Source: Fragum whitleyi (Eukaryota; Mollusca; Bivalvia; Cardiida; Cardiidae). From it: a stretch of DNA of 64,000 nucleotides. The position numbers and the translations under genes are program-made. The stretch covers positions 44,798,796 through 44,862,795 of the forward strand of contig OX411551.1 of assembly GCA_948146395.1 (NCBI GenBank), written 5' to 3'. Position 1 is the stretch's first letter. Each line of letters opens with the position of its first letter. The notes under the pieces were generated by a model that did not search any database, was not told where the DNA came from, and worked only from the letters and a program-made list of their open reading frames with translations. Below, in pieces: positions 22,361-33,120 of the stretch.

Positions 22361-23718
22361 AGCTCCACTGGCTGAAAGCCACTGGGGCTATTGTCATGGC
22401 GTTGTGTCCGTCGTGCGTCCGTCCGTCCGGTCGTAAACTTTTCTTTAAAAATCTTCTTCTCAGAAACTACTGGATGGATTTCAACCAAACTTCACAGGAA
22501 TGCTCCTTGGGTGACCCTCTTTCAAAGTTGTTCAAGAAATTTAGATCCAATGAAAAACATGGATTTATGGACGTGGCTTATTTCCAAATATTGTAAAAAG
22601 AGAGTTTTCTCAGATTCTAATCGATTGATACCAATTAAATTTTACATGAATGATCCTTAAGTGACCCTCTATCAGTCTACAAAAAATCATTGTGATCGGA
22701 TGGAAAATATGCATTTTATGGGCGGAGGTCATTTCTCTATATGTTGTATAGTGGAAACTTTGAAAATCATTTTCTCAGAATGTAAATGATGGATATCAAC
22801 CAAATTTCACTGGAATGATCCTTGAGTGACCCCTTATCAGTCTACAAAAAATCATTGTGATCGGATGGAAAATATGCATTTTATGGGCAGAGGTCATTTC
22901 TCTATATGTTATATAGTGGAAACTTTGAAAATATTTTTCTCAGAATGTGAATGATGGATATCAACCAAATTTCACTGGAATGATGCTTGAGTGACCCCTT
23001 TCCAGTCTACAAAAAATCATTGTGATCGGATGGAAAATATGCATTTTATGGGCGGAGATCATTTCTCTTATGTGTTATATAGTGGAAACTTTGAAAATCA
23101 TTTTCTCAGAATGTAAATGATGGATATCAACCAAATTTCACTGGAATGATCCTTGAGTGACCTGTTATCAGTCTACAAAAAATCACTGTGATTGGATGGA
23201 AAATATGCATTTTATGGGCGGAGGTCATTTCTCTATATGTTATATAGTTGAAACTTTGAAATTCATTTTCTCAGAATCTAATTTTTGGATATCAACCAAA
23301 TTTCATTAGAATGATCCTTGGGTGACCCTTTATCAGTGTACCAAAAATTATTTTGATTGGATGAAAAATATGCATTTTATTGGCAGAGGTCATTTCTCTA
23401 TATGTTAAATAGTTGAAACTATGAAAATCATTTTCTCAGAATGTAACTGATGGATATCAATCAAACATTTTTGGTATGGTCTTTGGGTGACCCATTATCA
23501 TGCAGCCAAAAATTATTTTGATTTGATGAAAAATATGTCTTTTAAGAGCGGAGGTCATTTCTCTATCTGTTATATAGTTGAAACTTTGAAAATCATTTTC
23601 AACATCAGTAGAACCCCAAATATCTAAAAATCTAGTCAAAACATTTATTTGCTTTTACAAGAATTTCAAGCCTGTGGAGCGACTCAAGCCATTCATGGCT
23701 TTCTGGTTTTTTTTGTAA
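22361..23718 (+). mobile_element. HINE-like element with ~170-bp tandem cores
   Basis: It opens AGCTCCACTGGCTGAAAGCC, folding with GCCACTGGGGCT. GTCCGTCGTGCGTCCGTCC follows at 22405. About seven cores carry TGGAAAATATGCATTTTA and GGTCATTTCTCTATATG, with marker spacing near 170 bp (22680, 22849, 23019 and so on). The 3' part contains GTGGAGCGACTCAAGCC and CATTCATGGCT. It ends in a T run near 23718, without the CTTGTT end of other elements. Confidence 0.75.
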
Positions 23719-23802
23719 GAAGTTTAGTAAAACTAGGCCGAGAGTACAATGTTGGCACAATCTTATGTTAGTCTACTCTCTGTTCTGCCAAAGCCTAATC
23801 AA

Positions 23803-23870
23803 GGGTCAGCACAAAACCGTTGTAACTCCCTATATGTTTATAGGGAGTTACAACCGTTTTGCACTGACCC
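23803..23870. repeat. Short hairpin element (family P), 68 bp, near perfect
   Basis: 32-base arms (23803-23834 and 23839-23870) are complementary with only three mismatches. They begin GGGTCAG and end CTGACCC around the centre TATATGTTTATA. No coding potential; it is the best-preserved copy. Confidence 0.85.
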
Positions 23871-23939
23871 ATTTAAAGCAGGAATATGTCTTGAACAGCA
23901 GAATAAGGGTTAAATATTAAACTTTACAAAAGTATTGTA

Positions 23940-24305
23940 AATGATAATGATTCACTACAAATTCCTCTTGCTATCAGCAGCAAAGGTCTGTTTGCAGCAA
24001 TCATCACCTTTGATCATGTTAAAGCATGCGTGACAAGACGTACAGGTGGGTAATTTTCACAAAGGTGTGATTATCAGAGATGCATCAAAGGCACGTTAAT
24101 AAAACATTTAGATGGCATCTTCCATAGGTTTATTGGGCGTGAAACACAACATGATTGGATGACAAAAATCTGTGTACAATTCATGAATTTTCATCGTTAT
24201 ATTATCATCTTGTAGTTTCATAAATATTTATATCATCCAAATTGTGAATGATAAAAAGATTCATTCAAGGTGGGGTCAAAAAGCTCAGTTGAAAGAGCTC
24301 TTAGA
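23940..24305. other. Low-repeat stretch without recognisable gene
   Basis: No repeat family match and no convincing exon. ACAGGTGGGTAATT at 24041 includes a donor-like sequence, but the preceding frames have no recognisable motif. Confidence 0.3.
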
Positions 24306-24309
24306 ACTT

Positions 24310-24553
24310 GTCCCTTGTCATGCTGAATAAAAAAACCTTGACATATATAAATCAAAGTGCTTTAAGCTTTGTATTTCCTAAATGTGAGTCAGCATTTGAT
24401 TTTAGAAAAATAATTTCTGAAACTTTTCTGGTTCATAAAGGAAAAATCAGGTTGTATGGACTAAGATCAGACTGCACATATGTGCAGGCTGATATTGGTC
24501 CATACCTCCTGCCAAAGGAGGAGTATTCCGGGGTTCAGCATGACAAGGATTAA
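24310..24553 (-). mobile_element. MITE family B copy, 244 bp
   Basis: CCCTTGTCATGCTGAATAAA at the left and CAGCATGACAAGGATTAAC at the right. The palindrome CTGCACATATGTGCAG lies near 24472-24487. The 81-codon plus frame starting at 24308 is wholly inside the element. Confidence 0.8.
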
Positions 24554-24615
24554 CACCACTGAAATCTTCTCTTGCTGTTCATTGTGGTACTGCCAGATGC
24601 AAACAAAGTTTTGAA

Positions 24616-24768
24616 GCCACCATCATAGCCCAGTCGGTAACCCTTTGGGTCAATGCCCGACGGCTGCATTCATCCTTTCAAACTATTTGTGTCTCACTAA
24701 TTGGTTGACTAATTGTAGACCTATGTGGGATAGCAGCTGGAGGCTAGGAAAAGGATGTAATGGTGGTT
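24616..24768 (+). mobile_element. SINE S1, head and partial body
   Basis: CCATCATAGCCCAGTCGGTA is a degenerate A-box region. GGCTGCATTCATCCTTTC and the ATTGTAGACCTATGTGGGATAG-type body follow. The 3' tail is replaced by a family G end at 24772. Confidence 0.65.
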
Positions 24769-24771
24769 GCA

Positions 24772-24836
24772 CAGGCTGATCTGAGTCTTAACATTGTGCA
24801 CATGTGAAATTGTTGGAAATGTCACGCACAGGCTCA
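24772..24836. repeat. Family G MITE end fragment
   Basis: GAAATTGTTGGAAATGTCAC followed by GCACAGGCTC matches the 3' end of complete copies. No left end is present. Confidence 0.6.
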
Positions 24837-25049
24837 TTTATTTTGAATGTATCATTTTAAAACTTCTGGTTCAATAGGAGAAAACATGTGGTATAGACTA
24901 AGGTCCAACTGCACATATGTGGAGGCTGATCTTTTTCTATACCTCCTGCAAAAGCAGGAAAATTCTAGGCAACATGGTAAGGCTAAACTTGCTAAAAATT
25001 GTGCTGGACAAGAATGCACAACACAGAAGGACAGTTATAACTCTTAGTT

Positions 25050-25470
25050 TGTACTAATTTGTTTTAGTCGGATATAAAGAAAGCTTACGCTTATAAAGTC
25101 TCTCTAAATAGCCCTGAGAGAGAGGCACAAGGTTTGATCCCACTGCTACCCAATTTTAACTGCTGGATGAATAGCCTGGGATTCAGTCCCTGTTTTTGGA
25201 AGTTTTTGTAGGTAACCAAACTGTACCTTTCAGATCTTAAAATGGGTTAACTTCTCTTCATGGAAACAGTAATCTAAACATGACTTTGTTGAATATATTT
25301 TCATTTACAAACCTCTTTTTAAGGGGCGGCTACCAGTCGACTGGATGAACTGGAGCTGGCTATGTAGTGTTTTGCCCATAAACATAATCCCTTCAAAAGT
25401 AGGGCTTGAACCATGGCCCTCCTGGTCTAAAGTTTAGCAGCTATACCGCAAGGCCAATTCATGGCACAAG
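25050..25470 (-). mobile_element. Second tRNA-derived SINE family (S2), minus strand
   Basis: On the minus strand, TGGCCTTGCGGTATAGCTGC at about 25456 resembles a Glu/Gly/Asp-type A box, followed by a B-box-like GGTTCAAGCCC near 25405. The body (CCACTGCTACCC, AACTGCTGGATGAA on the plus strand) also occurs at 48720-48960. Confidence 0.6.
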
Positions 25471-25535
25471 CATAATAGAAAGTGAGTGATTTTGTTAAAA
25501 TGAAAATATTTATCACTAATATATTTCTACAGAGC

Positions 25536-25764
25536 TTAACCCTTTCTGGTTTTACAAAATTTTGGACCTGTCCAAATTCAAAGGGTTTGCAGACGAAAAT
25601 TCAAAGTGGATTTAATTTGAAAAATAACCATTCAGTAGGGTAGAAAATAGTGTGGAAAAAGAAGAAATTGCTTGTCGTAAGCAATTGCTTCTTTTTTCAC
25701 AATGTTTTCTCAATTATAAAATCACAGGCACGTAAAAAGCAGGGATTAAACAGCAAAGGGTTAA
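25536..25764 (+). mobile_element. MITE family A copy, 229 bp
   Basis: TTAACCCTTTCTGG to AAAGGGTTAA, with the hairpin near 25658-25692. Exactly 229 bp with TTAA at both ends. Confidence 0.85.
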
Positions 25765-26360
25765 AGAAATACAACAATTCACTCCAGTTTTGATTGAGAC
25801 ATGTCTGAATTTATTTAGCATGAAAATATTTTCCGTTACAATTGTCAAGTGAAAATTTAGACTGGAAGCTTTATGGCCGATATTTGAGGGGAATAGTATA
25901 ATTACTTGGCCCCATTAGGGAGGGGTCATTTTTGAAATGGGAGCAAGGGATAGTTTAGTGTACCCCTGTCAAGTTTGTGCAATGATAACTTTGTATTATT
26001 AATGACTCCTTATTGATTTTTCTGAGGCAATACATCATCTTTAATATCAGTACGTCAAAGAAATCCCGCTAACAGACTTTGCTTGAAATATCCGGGCGGA
26101 CAGAAGAGAGCTTCTTCGTTGACCTTAGCCATTGTAAACCAAATTTTGACAAATTAGTTTGACATTAGGTAAGAATTCGGTATAAGACGATTACCCAGGG
26201 CTTGTTTTACGAATCCCCCTGAGTCGGGTCAAATTATGAGATTCTTTAGGAACTGGAAAATAGATTTCAATTATTTACGGGAGTTACTGTGTTATGATAT
26301 TGAGAGAAAACACAACACAATCAAGACATTTTAGGGATTTTAACTGATATTTTCTGTTTG
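25765..26360. other. Low-repeat island, no gene recognised
   Basis: Around 26050-26290 the composition is balanced, with CCGGGCGGACAGAAG and other CpG-bearing words, and no repeat match. No intact frame with splice sites was resolved. Confidence 0.25.
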
Positions 26361-26411
26361 CAATAAATCGTTGGCATGCTGAACCTGAAATATTCTTGCT
26401 CTGGCAGGAGG

Positions 26412-27818
26412 TACTGTATTTCCTCTAATAAAAGCACCCTCCCTAATAGAAGCACCCCTACATTTTTAGCTCACCTGAGCACATCGTGCTCAAGGTGAGC
26501 TTTTGTGATCATTGAATGTCCGTCGTCCGTCGTGCGTCATGCATCATCCGTCGTCAACAATTTAAGTGTTTACACTCTAGAGGCCACAAATATGATCCAA
26601 TCTTCGTGAAACTTGGTCAGAATGTTGGTCAGGTCACAAGGATGAACCTAATGAAAATGGAAAGGATCCATGCCATATCACGGGAAAGGGGCCTTCAAGG
26701 CAATTTTCTTGTTTGCACTCTAGAGGCCACAATTATGGCCCAATCTTCATGAGACTTGGTCAGATTGTTGGCTAGGTCACAAGGATGAACCCTGTTGAAA
26801 TTTGGAAAGATCCATGCCATATCACGGGAAAAGGGGCCTTAATGTCAATTTTCTTGTTTACACTCTAGAGGCTACAAATATGGTCCAATCTTCATGAAAC
26901 TTGGTCAGAATGTTGGTCAGGTCACAAGGATGAACCCTATTGAAAATGGAAAGGATCCATGCCATATCAAGGGAAAAGGGGCCTTAATGACAATTTTCTT
27001 GTTTACACTCTAGTGGCCACAAATATGGCCCAATCTTCATGAAACATGGTCAGAATGTTTGTTAGGTCTCAAAGATGAACCCTATTTAAAATGGGAAGGA
27101 TCCATGCCATATCACGGGAAAAGGGGCCTTAATGACAATTTTTTTGTTTACACTCAGTAGCCACAAATATGGTCCAATCATCATGAAACTTAGTCAGAAT
27201 GTTTTTTAGGTCATGAGGATGAACTCTTTTGAAATTGGGAAGGATCCATGTCATATCACGGGAAAAGGGGCCTTAATGACAAATTTCTTTTAAGAGCTCC
27301 AGAAGCCACAAATATGGTCCAATCTTCATGAAAGTTGGTCAAAATGTTTGCCAGGTCACAAGAATGAAGTCTATAGAAAACGGGAAGGATTCATGCCATA
27401 TCACAGGAAAAGGAGTCTTTATGATAATTTACTTGAAATAACTCTAATGGCCCAAACTTAGTGAAACTTGGTTTTATTTAGAAATTATCTTCTTTATGAC
27501 ATCTGCCTTTTTACTTGATGTGATGTCAAAGTGATCAAAGAGAGTCATCTAGGACCATTATGGTCCTCTTGTTTACTAAGGAAACCTACTTCAAATGCCT
27601 AAATTTTAGGAACTTTTTAAGACTTGTTCTTTAATTTGAGATGAATTTGCTCTAAACAATTATTTATTTAGAGGAAATTCACCTATAATTTAAGGGAAGA
27701 GGGCATCAAAGACATCAATTTGAATAATTATTTTAAATCAGGAAATGCATACTAAATATAAGCTCCCTGTCCATATTATGTGAAGCTTCTGGGAGCATTT
27801 ATTAGGAGAAATACGGTA
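26412..27818 (-). mobile_element. MITE family C interrupted by a HINE
   Basis: The left part TACTGTATTTCCTCTAATAA runs to ACATTTTT at 26467. The right part resumes ACTAAGGAAACCTACTTC at 27574 and ends AGGAGAAATACGGTA at 27818. The uninterrupted copy at 16154 reads straight through this point. Confidence 0.85.
26468..27574 (+). mobile_element. HINE-like element with ~138-bp cores, nested in a MITE
   Basis: The 5' hairpin AGCTCACCTGAGCAC...GTGCTCAAGGTGAGCT is followed by GTCCGTCGTCCGTCGTGCG. About seven cores contain CAATCTTCATGAAACTTGG and ATCCATGCCATATCACGGG. The 3' hairpin AGGACCATTATGGTCCT precedes the end CTTGTTT. The same organisation is at 51772 and 60444. Confidence 0.85.
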
Positions 27819-28004
27819 TTTACAAAGATCAGCCTGCATTATATCTACAGTCAGATCTTTGTCTATGTCGACTGATTTCATTTTTGAAGAAGGAAAAAAA
27901 AATGAAATGAGCACAATTATGTGCAGCATTTCCATCAATTTGAAACATGCATGGTGCAAAACCATGGAGCAGCCTGGCCAGTTCTACAGTGCAACATGAA
28001 GATT

Positions 28005-28150
28005 GGCTGTCAGTCTGAAGACATTTCGAGACCTGACCTATTGACAAAATGCAAAGCAAAACTCTGGTCAGACTGTGCAGATGCACAGGCTGACCAGAGT
28101 ATTTGCTTGGCGCACATTTCAAATTGTTGGAAATGTCATGCACTGGCTCA
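28005..28150. mobile_element. Family G MITE, 5' truncated
   Basis: The internal palindrome CTCTGGTCAGACTGTGCAG / ATGCACAGGCTGACCAGAGT is present. The right end is AAATTGTTGGAAATGTCATG, then GGCTC. The left terminal repeat is missing. Confidence 0.65.
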
Positions 28151-28151
28151 A

Positions 28152-28780
28152 ATTATATTTACAAAAGAAACATCCTTCTTGCAATACCTGAGTATCCACG
28201 GCTTTCAACACTTTGATTTTTATGCAACTGATTTCTGATGAACTGACCAAAAGGAATTCGCTCATCAAATTTATAAGATGAATGTTTTTTGAAATGATAT
28301 CGGAATAATACTGAATTGGTGTCAGGAGTGAGTTTTGAATGAAATTAAGGGAAAGCAATACTTTTTATCGATAATTTCATCCAATTGGACAAAATTAGTG
28401 ATAATCTCTTACCTCCCTTCAAAAAATCAACATAATTTGTGTATCGTTTCAGACCAATCAGACCATTTGGAATCAAAATTTGATAATCCAATAGAGCAAT
28501 GATTGGACCAAATTGAATGAATCATTGATCCTCCTTAAGCTACACCCTACCTTTTTAGTATTAAGATATATACACTATTTCAAAAGTGATTATAATGCCT
28601 CTCAATTATTACATGACTCTTAAATCAAATATACAAACTGAAGAACATCTCCAAGAAACATCTCATTTCACGCCTGATTTAGATTTCAAAGACAAGTAGT
28701 CTTGGATAACATTCTAATCAAATTGATGAAACAATAAAATCTTGAAAAAAATGTATATGCCTTTTGCTATTCACATGAGG
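28152..28780. other. Stretch without recognisable gene
   Basis: AT-rich with no shared family. Repeated ATCAAATTTGATAATC-like words near 28265-28500 do not form a regular array. Confidence 0.35.
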
Positions 28781-28787
28781 TTCTGTT

Positions 28788-29262
28788 GGGAAAAAGATCA
28801 AGAACAGGTTCTTAAAGGATCAAGAATGAGAAAATGTTCAAGAATTGGTTCTTGAATGGACTACAATGTTAATGATAGTTTTGATTCAAGAACTAGTTCT
28901 GGAAATTTAAGAACTAGTTCTAGAAAATCAAGAATAGGAACTGAAAATTTGTGTCGCACAATGTTCAAGAACAAGTTCTTGAAAATTTTTACTTCCTAGA
29001 ATGTTCAAGAACCAGTTCATGAAGAGGTCATGTTACTTTTCCGAATAATCTGCTTCCCTGCAAGAAAGTTGAGAATGAGTTCTTGAACCTTCTAGAATGT
29101 TAAATGGCACTTTAAGAACTATTCCTTGAACCAGTTCTTGAACTAGTTCTTGAATTCAAGTTCAAGAACTTGCTAAGAACTAATTTTAGAAGTTCAAGAA
29201 GAAGTTATGGAACTACCATTGGCTATTCTAGAACATTCAAGAACCAGTTCTTGAACTTTTTG
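28788..29262. repeat. Block dense in TTCNNGAA palindromes
   Basis: TTCAAGAA, TTCTTGAA, TTCTAGAA and TTCTGGAA occur about fifteen times in 475 bases, often as AAGAACTAGTTCTTGAA-like palindromes. There is no constant period. TTCNNGAA is also the core of heat-shock elements, but binding is not shown. Confidence 0.75.
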
Positions 29263-29291
29263 ACTAGCCAGGACAAAATTATACTTGTACA

Positions 29292-29593
29292 TACTGTATT
29301 TCCTAATAAATGCTCCAGGTAACTATGATACATGACATGGTCGGGAGCTTTTATTTAGTATGCATTTTCTGATTTAAAGAATCATTGGCCAATCACAGGC
29401 CATTCTCCCTTTAATTTGAGGTGAATTTCCTCTATGCAATCATATAAATGATTGTTTAGAGAAAATTCATCTCAAATTAGAGAGGAAGTCTAAAAAAATT
29501 CATAAAATTTGGGCATTTGAAGTTGGGTTTCATAGTGAAAAATATAAGGTTGCTACTATGAGGGAGGGCACTATTATTAGAGGAAATATGGTA
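29292..29593 (-). mobile_element. MITE family C copy
   Basis: TACTGTATTTCCTAATAAAT at the left and TATTAGAGGAAATATGGTA at the right. The central CAATCATATAAATGATTG is palindromic. Opposite orientation to the copy at 16154. Confidence 0.75.
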
Positions 29594-29599
29594 TGTACA

Positions 29600-30035
29600 C
29601 TTTTGGTTGGTCCCCTGAGAAGATCTGCATTGTGCATGTGACAATTACTAGCTAGAACTGGTGGCGAACAAACATTTTGGGTCATGTGCTAATGTTGCTA
29701 TACATTGATTAGTGTAAAACCCTCCTTTGTAAAAGGCACATATATGAGTTTAAGCTATTGCATTTTGACATTTTGCTTACCCAAGGACAATATTATATTT
29801 GTATATTTGTACATTTTTGATTGGTCCTCTTAGAAGATCTGCATGTGCATGCTACAAATACTAGACAAGAACTAGTAAAAAAAAAGTCTCAAGTTAATGA
29901 AGTGCTAATATTACTTTACATTCATCACCGTGAATTGCAGACTTTTCAGAAAGAAAAAAAAAACTTCTTATAATAGGGACACTGTTTTGTTTCCAAGTCA
30001 TTCACAGCAAATCCCATTAAAAAAGCTTCCGAAAT
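29600..30035. other. Stretch with a degenerate direct repeat, no gene
   Basis: GTACACTTTTGGTTGGTCCC near 29585 and GTACATTTTTGATTGGTCCT near 29809 introduce similar ~220-base segments that also share AGAAGATCTGCAT. A third related segment is at 30590-30700. No coding block. Confidence 0.4.
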
Positions 30036-30040
30036 CAATG

Positions 30041-30385
30041 TGGAAAATGAAGAAATTGCTTGTTATCCCCCGCCGTTCGGCAAAGGGGATATAGAATTGT
30101 TCTCTGTCCACCATTCCTTCATTCTGTCACTTAACATGTCCAGAGCATATCCCCTAAAGTATAAAAAATATCAACTTGAAACTTTAAAGGTAGATTGATC
30201 GTATGGACTAGAAGTGAGGTGCACAAGAACTACAACTCTTGCTTGCATAATTTTGGAGTTATTGCCCTTTGATATGGCTTCAGTTTACTATCAAGCTTTG
30301 ATGGAGGGGTATGGCCAAGTCCTACATGGCTCTTGTAACAAGCAATTTCTTTACTGTCCACAATGTTTTTTTTCCACAAGTGACA
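30041..30385 (+). mobile_element. Hairpin MITE interrupted by a HINE-like element
   Basis: GAAGAAATTGCTTGT at 30049-30063 is separated from AACAAGCAATTTCTTTA at 30337. The joined form exists uninterrupted at 21226-21253. Flanking GTGGAAAA and TGTCCACAATG extend the inverted repeat. Confidence 0.8.
30064..30336 (+). mobile_element. HINE-like element (TATCCCCC...CTCTTGT), nested
   Basis: The start hairpin TATCCCCCGCC...GGGGATATAG is followed by one core (AGCATATCCCCTAAAGTAT, GGAGTTATTGCCCTTTG). The end is CCTACATGGCTCTTGT. It matches 7985-8260 in order and length. The 60-codon frame at 30214 is not a gene. Confidence 0.8.
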
Positions 30386-30916
30386 AAGATTTTTGAAATT
30401 TCAGGAACTCAAAATTGTCCTTTTGAACTTATTTGAAATTGGACAAGTCTAACGGTCAAGAATCTTGTTGTCTCATAATAGGGGTCAAGTGTCCTCAACT
30501 TTCTTGTGGTTGGCCAGTCTTTAAATCCTTTAGTTAGATATTGTGTCACATATTATGGTTTTCATAGCAATACCAGCACCAGTAAAATAAGTTTTCTCAA
30601 GTCAAGCGCTAATGTTACTGTACATTCATAATCATGAATAGCAGACATTTTGTGAAAAACCTTCCTATAATAGGCACACATTTGAGTTTACGCTATTTAA
30701 TGATGTCCTTTTTATGAACAAACAAACCATTGAGCTGCGAATCACCCGCAGAGTGTGACAGCTTCATAAAAAACGCTCATATTTGTGTATTGTCGTTACT
30801 AATGCATATTCGATGTTCCAATTTTTCATCTTGACCTCTCCTTTACAAGTTTTTCACAGTAAATTAAACCTCCTAGTTTACAGGAATATTTCAATAAGAT
30901 TTTTTTCCAGGGGTCG

Positions 30917-30979
30917 ACGCTTACACCAGTCCTTGGTACCAAGAAGTGTTGATTTTAGGGAGGACTGGTATAAGTTTGC
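30917..30979. repeat. Small foldback around ACCAGTCCT
   Basis: ACGCTTACACCAGTCCT (30917-30933) pairs with AGGACTGGTATAAGTTTGC (30961-30979). No other copy was found in the window. Confidence 0.55.
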
Positions 30980-31217
30980 ATAATGAATGTCCTTCAGGCC
31001 TGCAATTAAACACAATTGTATTTTCAATTTGTCCAGTTTAAAAAAAAGGCTGCCTTTCTAATACTTAAAACTGCATTACCCTGTGGAAAATATTGTAGAA
31101 AAGAAGAAATTGCTTGTCAATAGGTCCTTCAGGCCAGTAGCAATATATAGTAGTTAGAGTCAAACCCTGTTTCTCCATGGTATGAAATTTTGTTGATTCT
31201 TGTGAAAAAATAATTTT

Positions 31218-31455
31218 GAGCCTGTGTGTGACATTTCCAACAATTTAAAATGTTTGTGAGGTGCAAACATTGAGTAGCGTAGATAGCCACATACTGTAAT
31301 TTTAATGTTACCTGATGGTCTACAGAAACTTTGAGACCTTATCTATCTACTAATTGCATAGTGAAGACTCTGGTCAGATGGTGTCGATGCCCAGGCTGGT
31401 CAGAGTCTTTGTTTTGTGCATATTTCAAATTGTTGGAAATCCTAGTCACAGGCTC
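31218..31455. mobile_element. MITE family G copy, 238 bp
   Basis: GAGCCTGTGTGTGACATTTC at the left and GTTGGAAATCCTAGTCACAG with GGCTC at the right. The internal CTCTGGTCAGATGGT / CAGGCTGGTCAGAG is palindromic. Confidence 0.8.
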
Positions 31456-31597
31456 AAATTTTAATTGGCCGTAGATAATGCCAAAGATCAAGCTGCACAC
31501 TATCTGCAGCGTGATCATAGTGCATACCTTGTGCGTTCTATTTAAGCCAGAGTTGTTAATGAAATATTTTCCAAAGAAATGTAACTTGCTATTATTA

Positions 31598-33120
31598 GTC
31601 CCCCACCGGTTACCGGTTGGGGGACTATAGGTTTGCTCGATTCCGTCTGTCTGTCCGTCCGTCCGTCCGTCCGTCCGTCTGTCCGTCCGTCCGTCTGTCC
31701 GTCTGTCCGTCACGCTTTTGTCCGGGCTATATCTTCTAAACCATATGTGCTAGCAACTTCAAACTTGGTACACTTATAGATCTCATTGAGGAGCAGTGTC
31801 ATGTTCAAGAACCGTTACTCTGCCACACCCACTTTTTGAGTTATTGCCCTTTGTTGTTTTTACCCTTACATTCTTGTCCGGATCATATCTCCTAAAGTAT
31901 AAGTGCTAGCAACTTCAAACTTTGTACACTTATAGATCTCATTGAGGAGAAGTGTCATGTTCAAGAACCGTTACTCTGCCACGCCCACTTTTTGAGTTAT
32001 TGCCCTTTGTTGTTTTTACCCTTACATTCTTGTCCGGATCATATCTCCTAAAGTATAAGTGCTAGCAACTTCAAACTTTGTACACTTATAGATCTCATTG
32101 AGGAGAAGTGTCATGTTCAAGATCCATAACTCTGCCATGCCCACTTTTTGAGTTATTGCCCTTTGTTGTTTTTACCCTTACATTCTTGTCCGGAACATAT
32201 CTCCTAAACTATAAGTGCTAGCAACTTCAAACTTTGTACACTTATAGATCTCATTGAGGAGAAGTGTCATGTTTAAGAACCGTTACTCTGCCACGCCCAC
32301 TTTTTGAGTTATTGCCCTTTGTTGTTTTTACCCTTACATTCTTGTCCAGAACATATCTCCTAAACTATAAGTGCTAGCAACTTCAAACTTTGTACACTTA
32401 TAGATCTCATTGAGGAGAAGTGTCATGTTAAAGAACTGTTACTCTGCCACGCCCACTTTTTGAGTTATTGCCCTTTGTTGTTTTTACCCTTACATTCTTG
32501 TCAGGATCATATCTCCTAAACTATAAGTGCTAGCAACTTCAAACTTTGTACGCTTATAGATGTCATTGAGGCAAAGTGTCATGTTCAAGATCCGTAACTC
32601 AGCCACACCCACTTTTTGAGTTATTGCCCTTTGTTGTCTTTACCCTTACATTCTTGTCAGGATCATATCTCCTAAACTATAAGTGCTAGCAACTTCAAAC
32701 TTTTTACAGTGATAGATCTTGTTGAGGACAATGGTCATGTTCAAGAACTGTTATTCTGCCACGCCCAAATTTTGAGTTATTGCCCTTTGTTGTCTTTACC
32801 CTTACATTTTTGTCCGGATCATATCTTCTAAACCATAAGTGCTAGCAACTTCAAACTTAGTACACTGATAGATCTTATCAAGGACAAGTGTCATGTAGAA
32901 GAACTGTTTCTCTGCCATGTCACTTTTTAGAGTTATTGCCCTTTGTTGTTTTTTAGTCTTACATTCTTGTCCCGATCATATCTCCTAAACTATAAGTGCT
33001 TGCAACTTTAAACTTTTACAGTTATAGATCTATTAAGTAGGAGGTATATTATAAGAGAGGATTTTTTGTTATCCGGTGGGGGACTCCTGTATTGCATCGC
33101 AATACGACATGCACTTGTTT
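31598..33120 (+). mobile_element. HINE/Pearl-like element with nine ~156-bp tandem cores
   Basis: It opens GTCCCCCACCGGTTACCGG and folds back to GGTTGGGGGACTATAGG. (GTCC)n/(GTCT)n runs 31640-31708. Core markers (TTGTCCGGATCATATCTCC type) lie near 31717, 31872, 32029, 32186, 32340, 32497, 32652, 32810 and 32968. The 3' part has CCGGTGGGGGACTCC, GCATCGCAATACG and ends ATGCACTTGTTT. Neighbouring cores are nearly identical, suggesting recent expansion. Confidence 0.9.
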
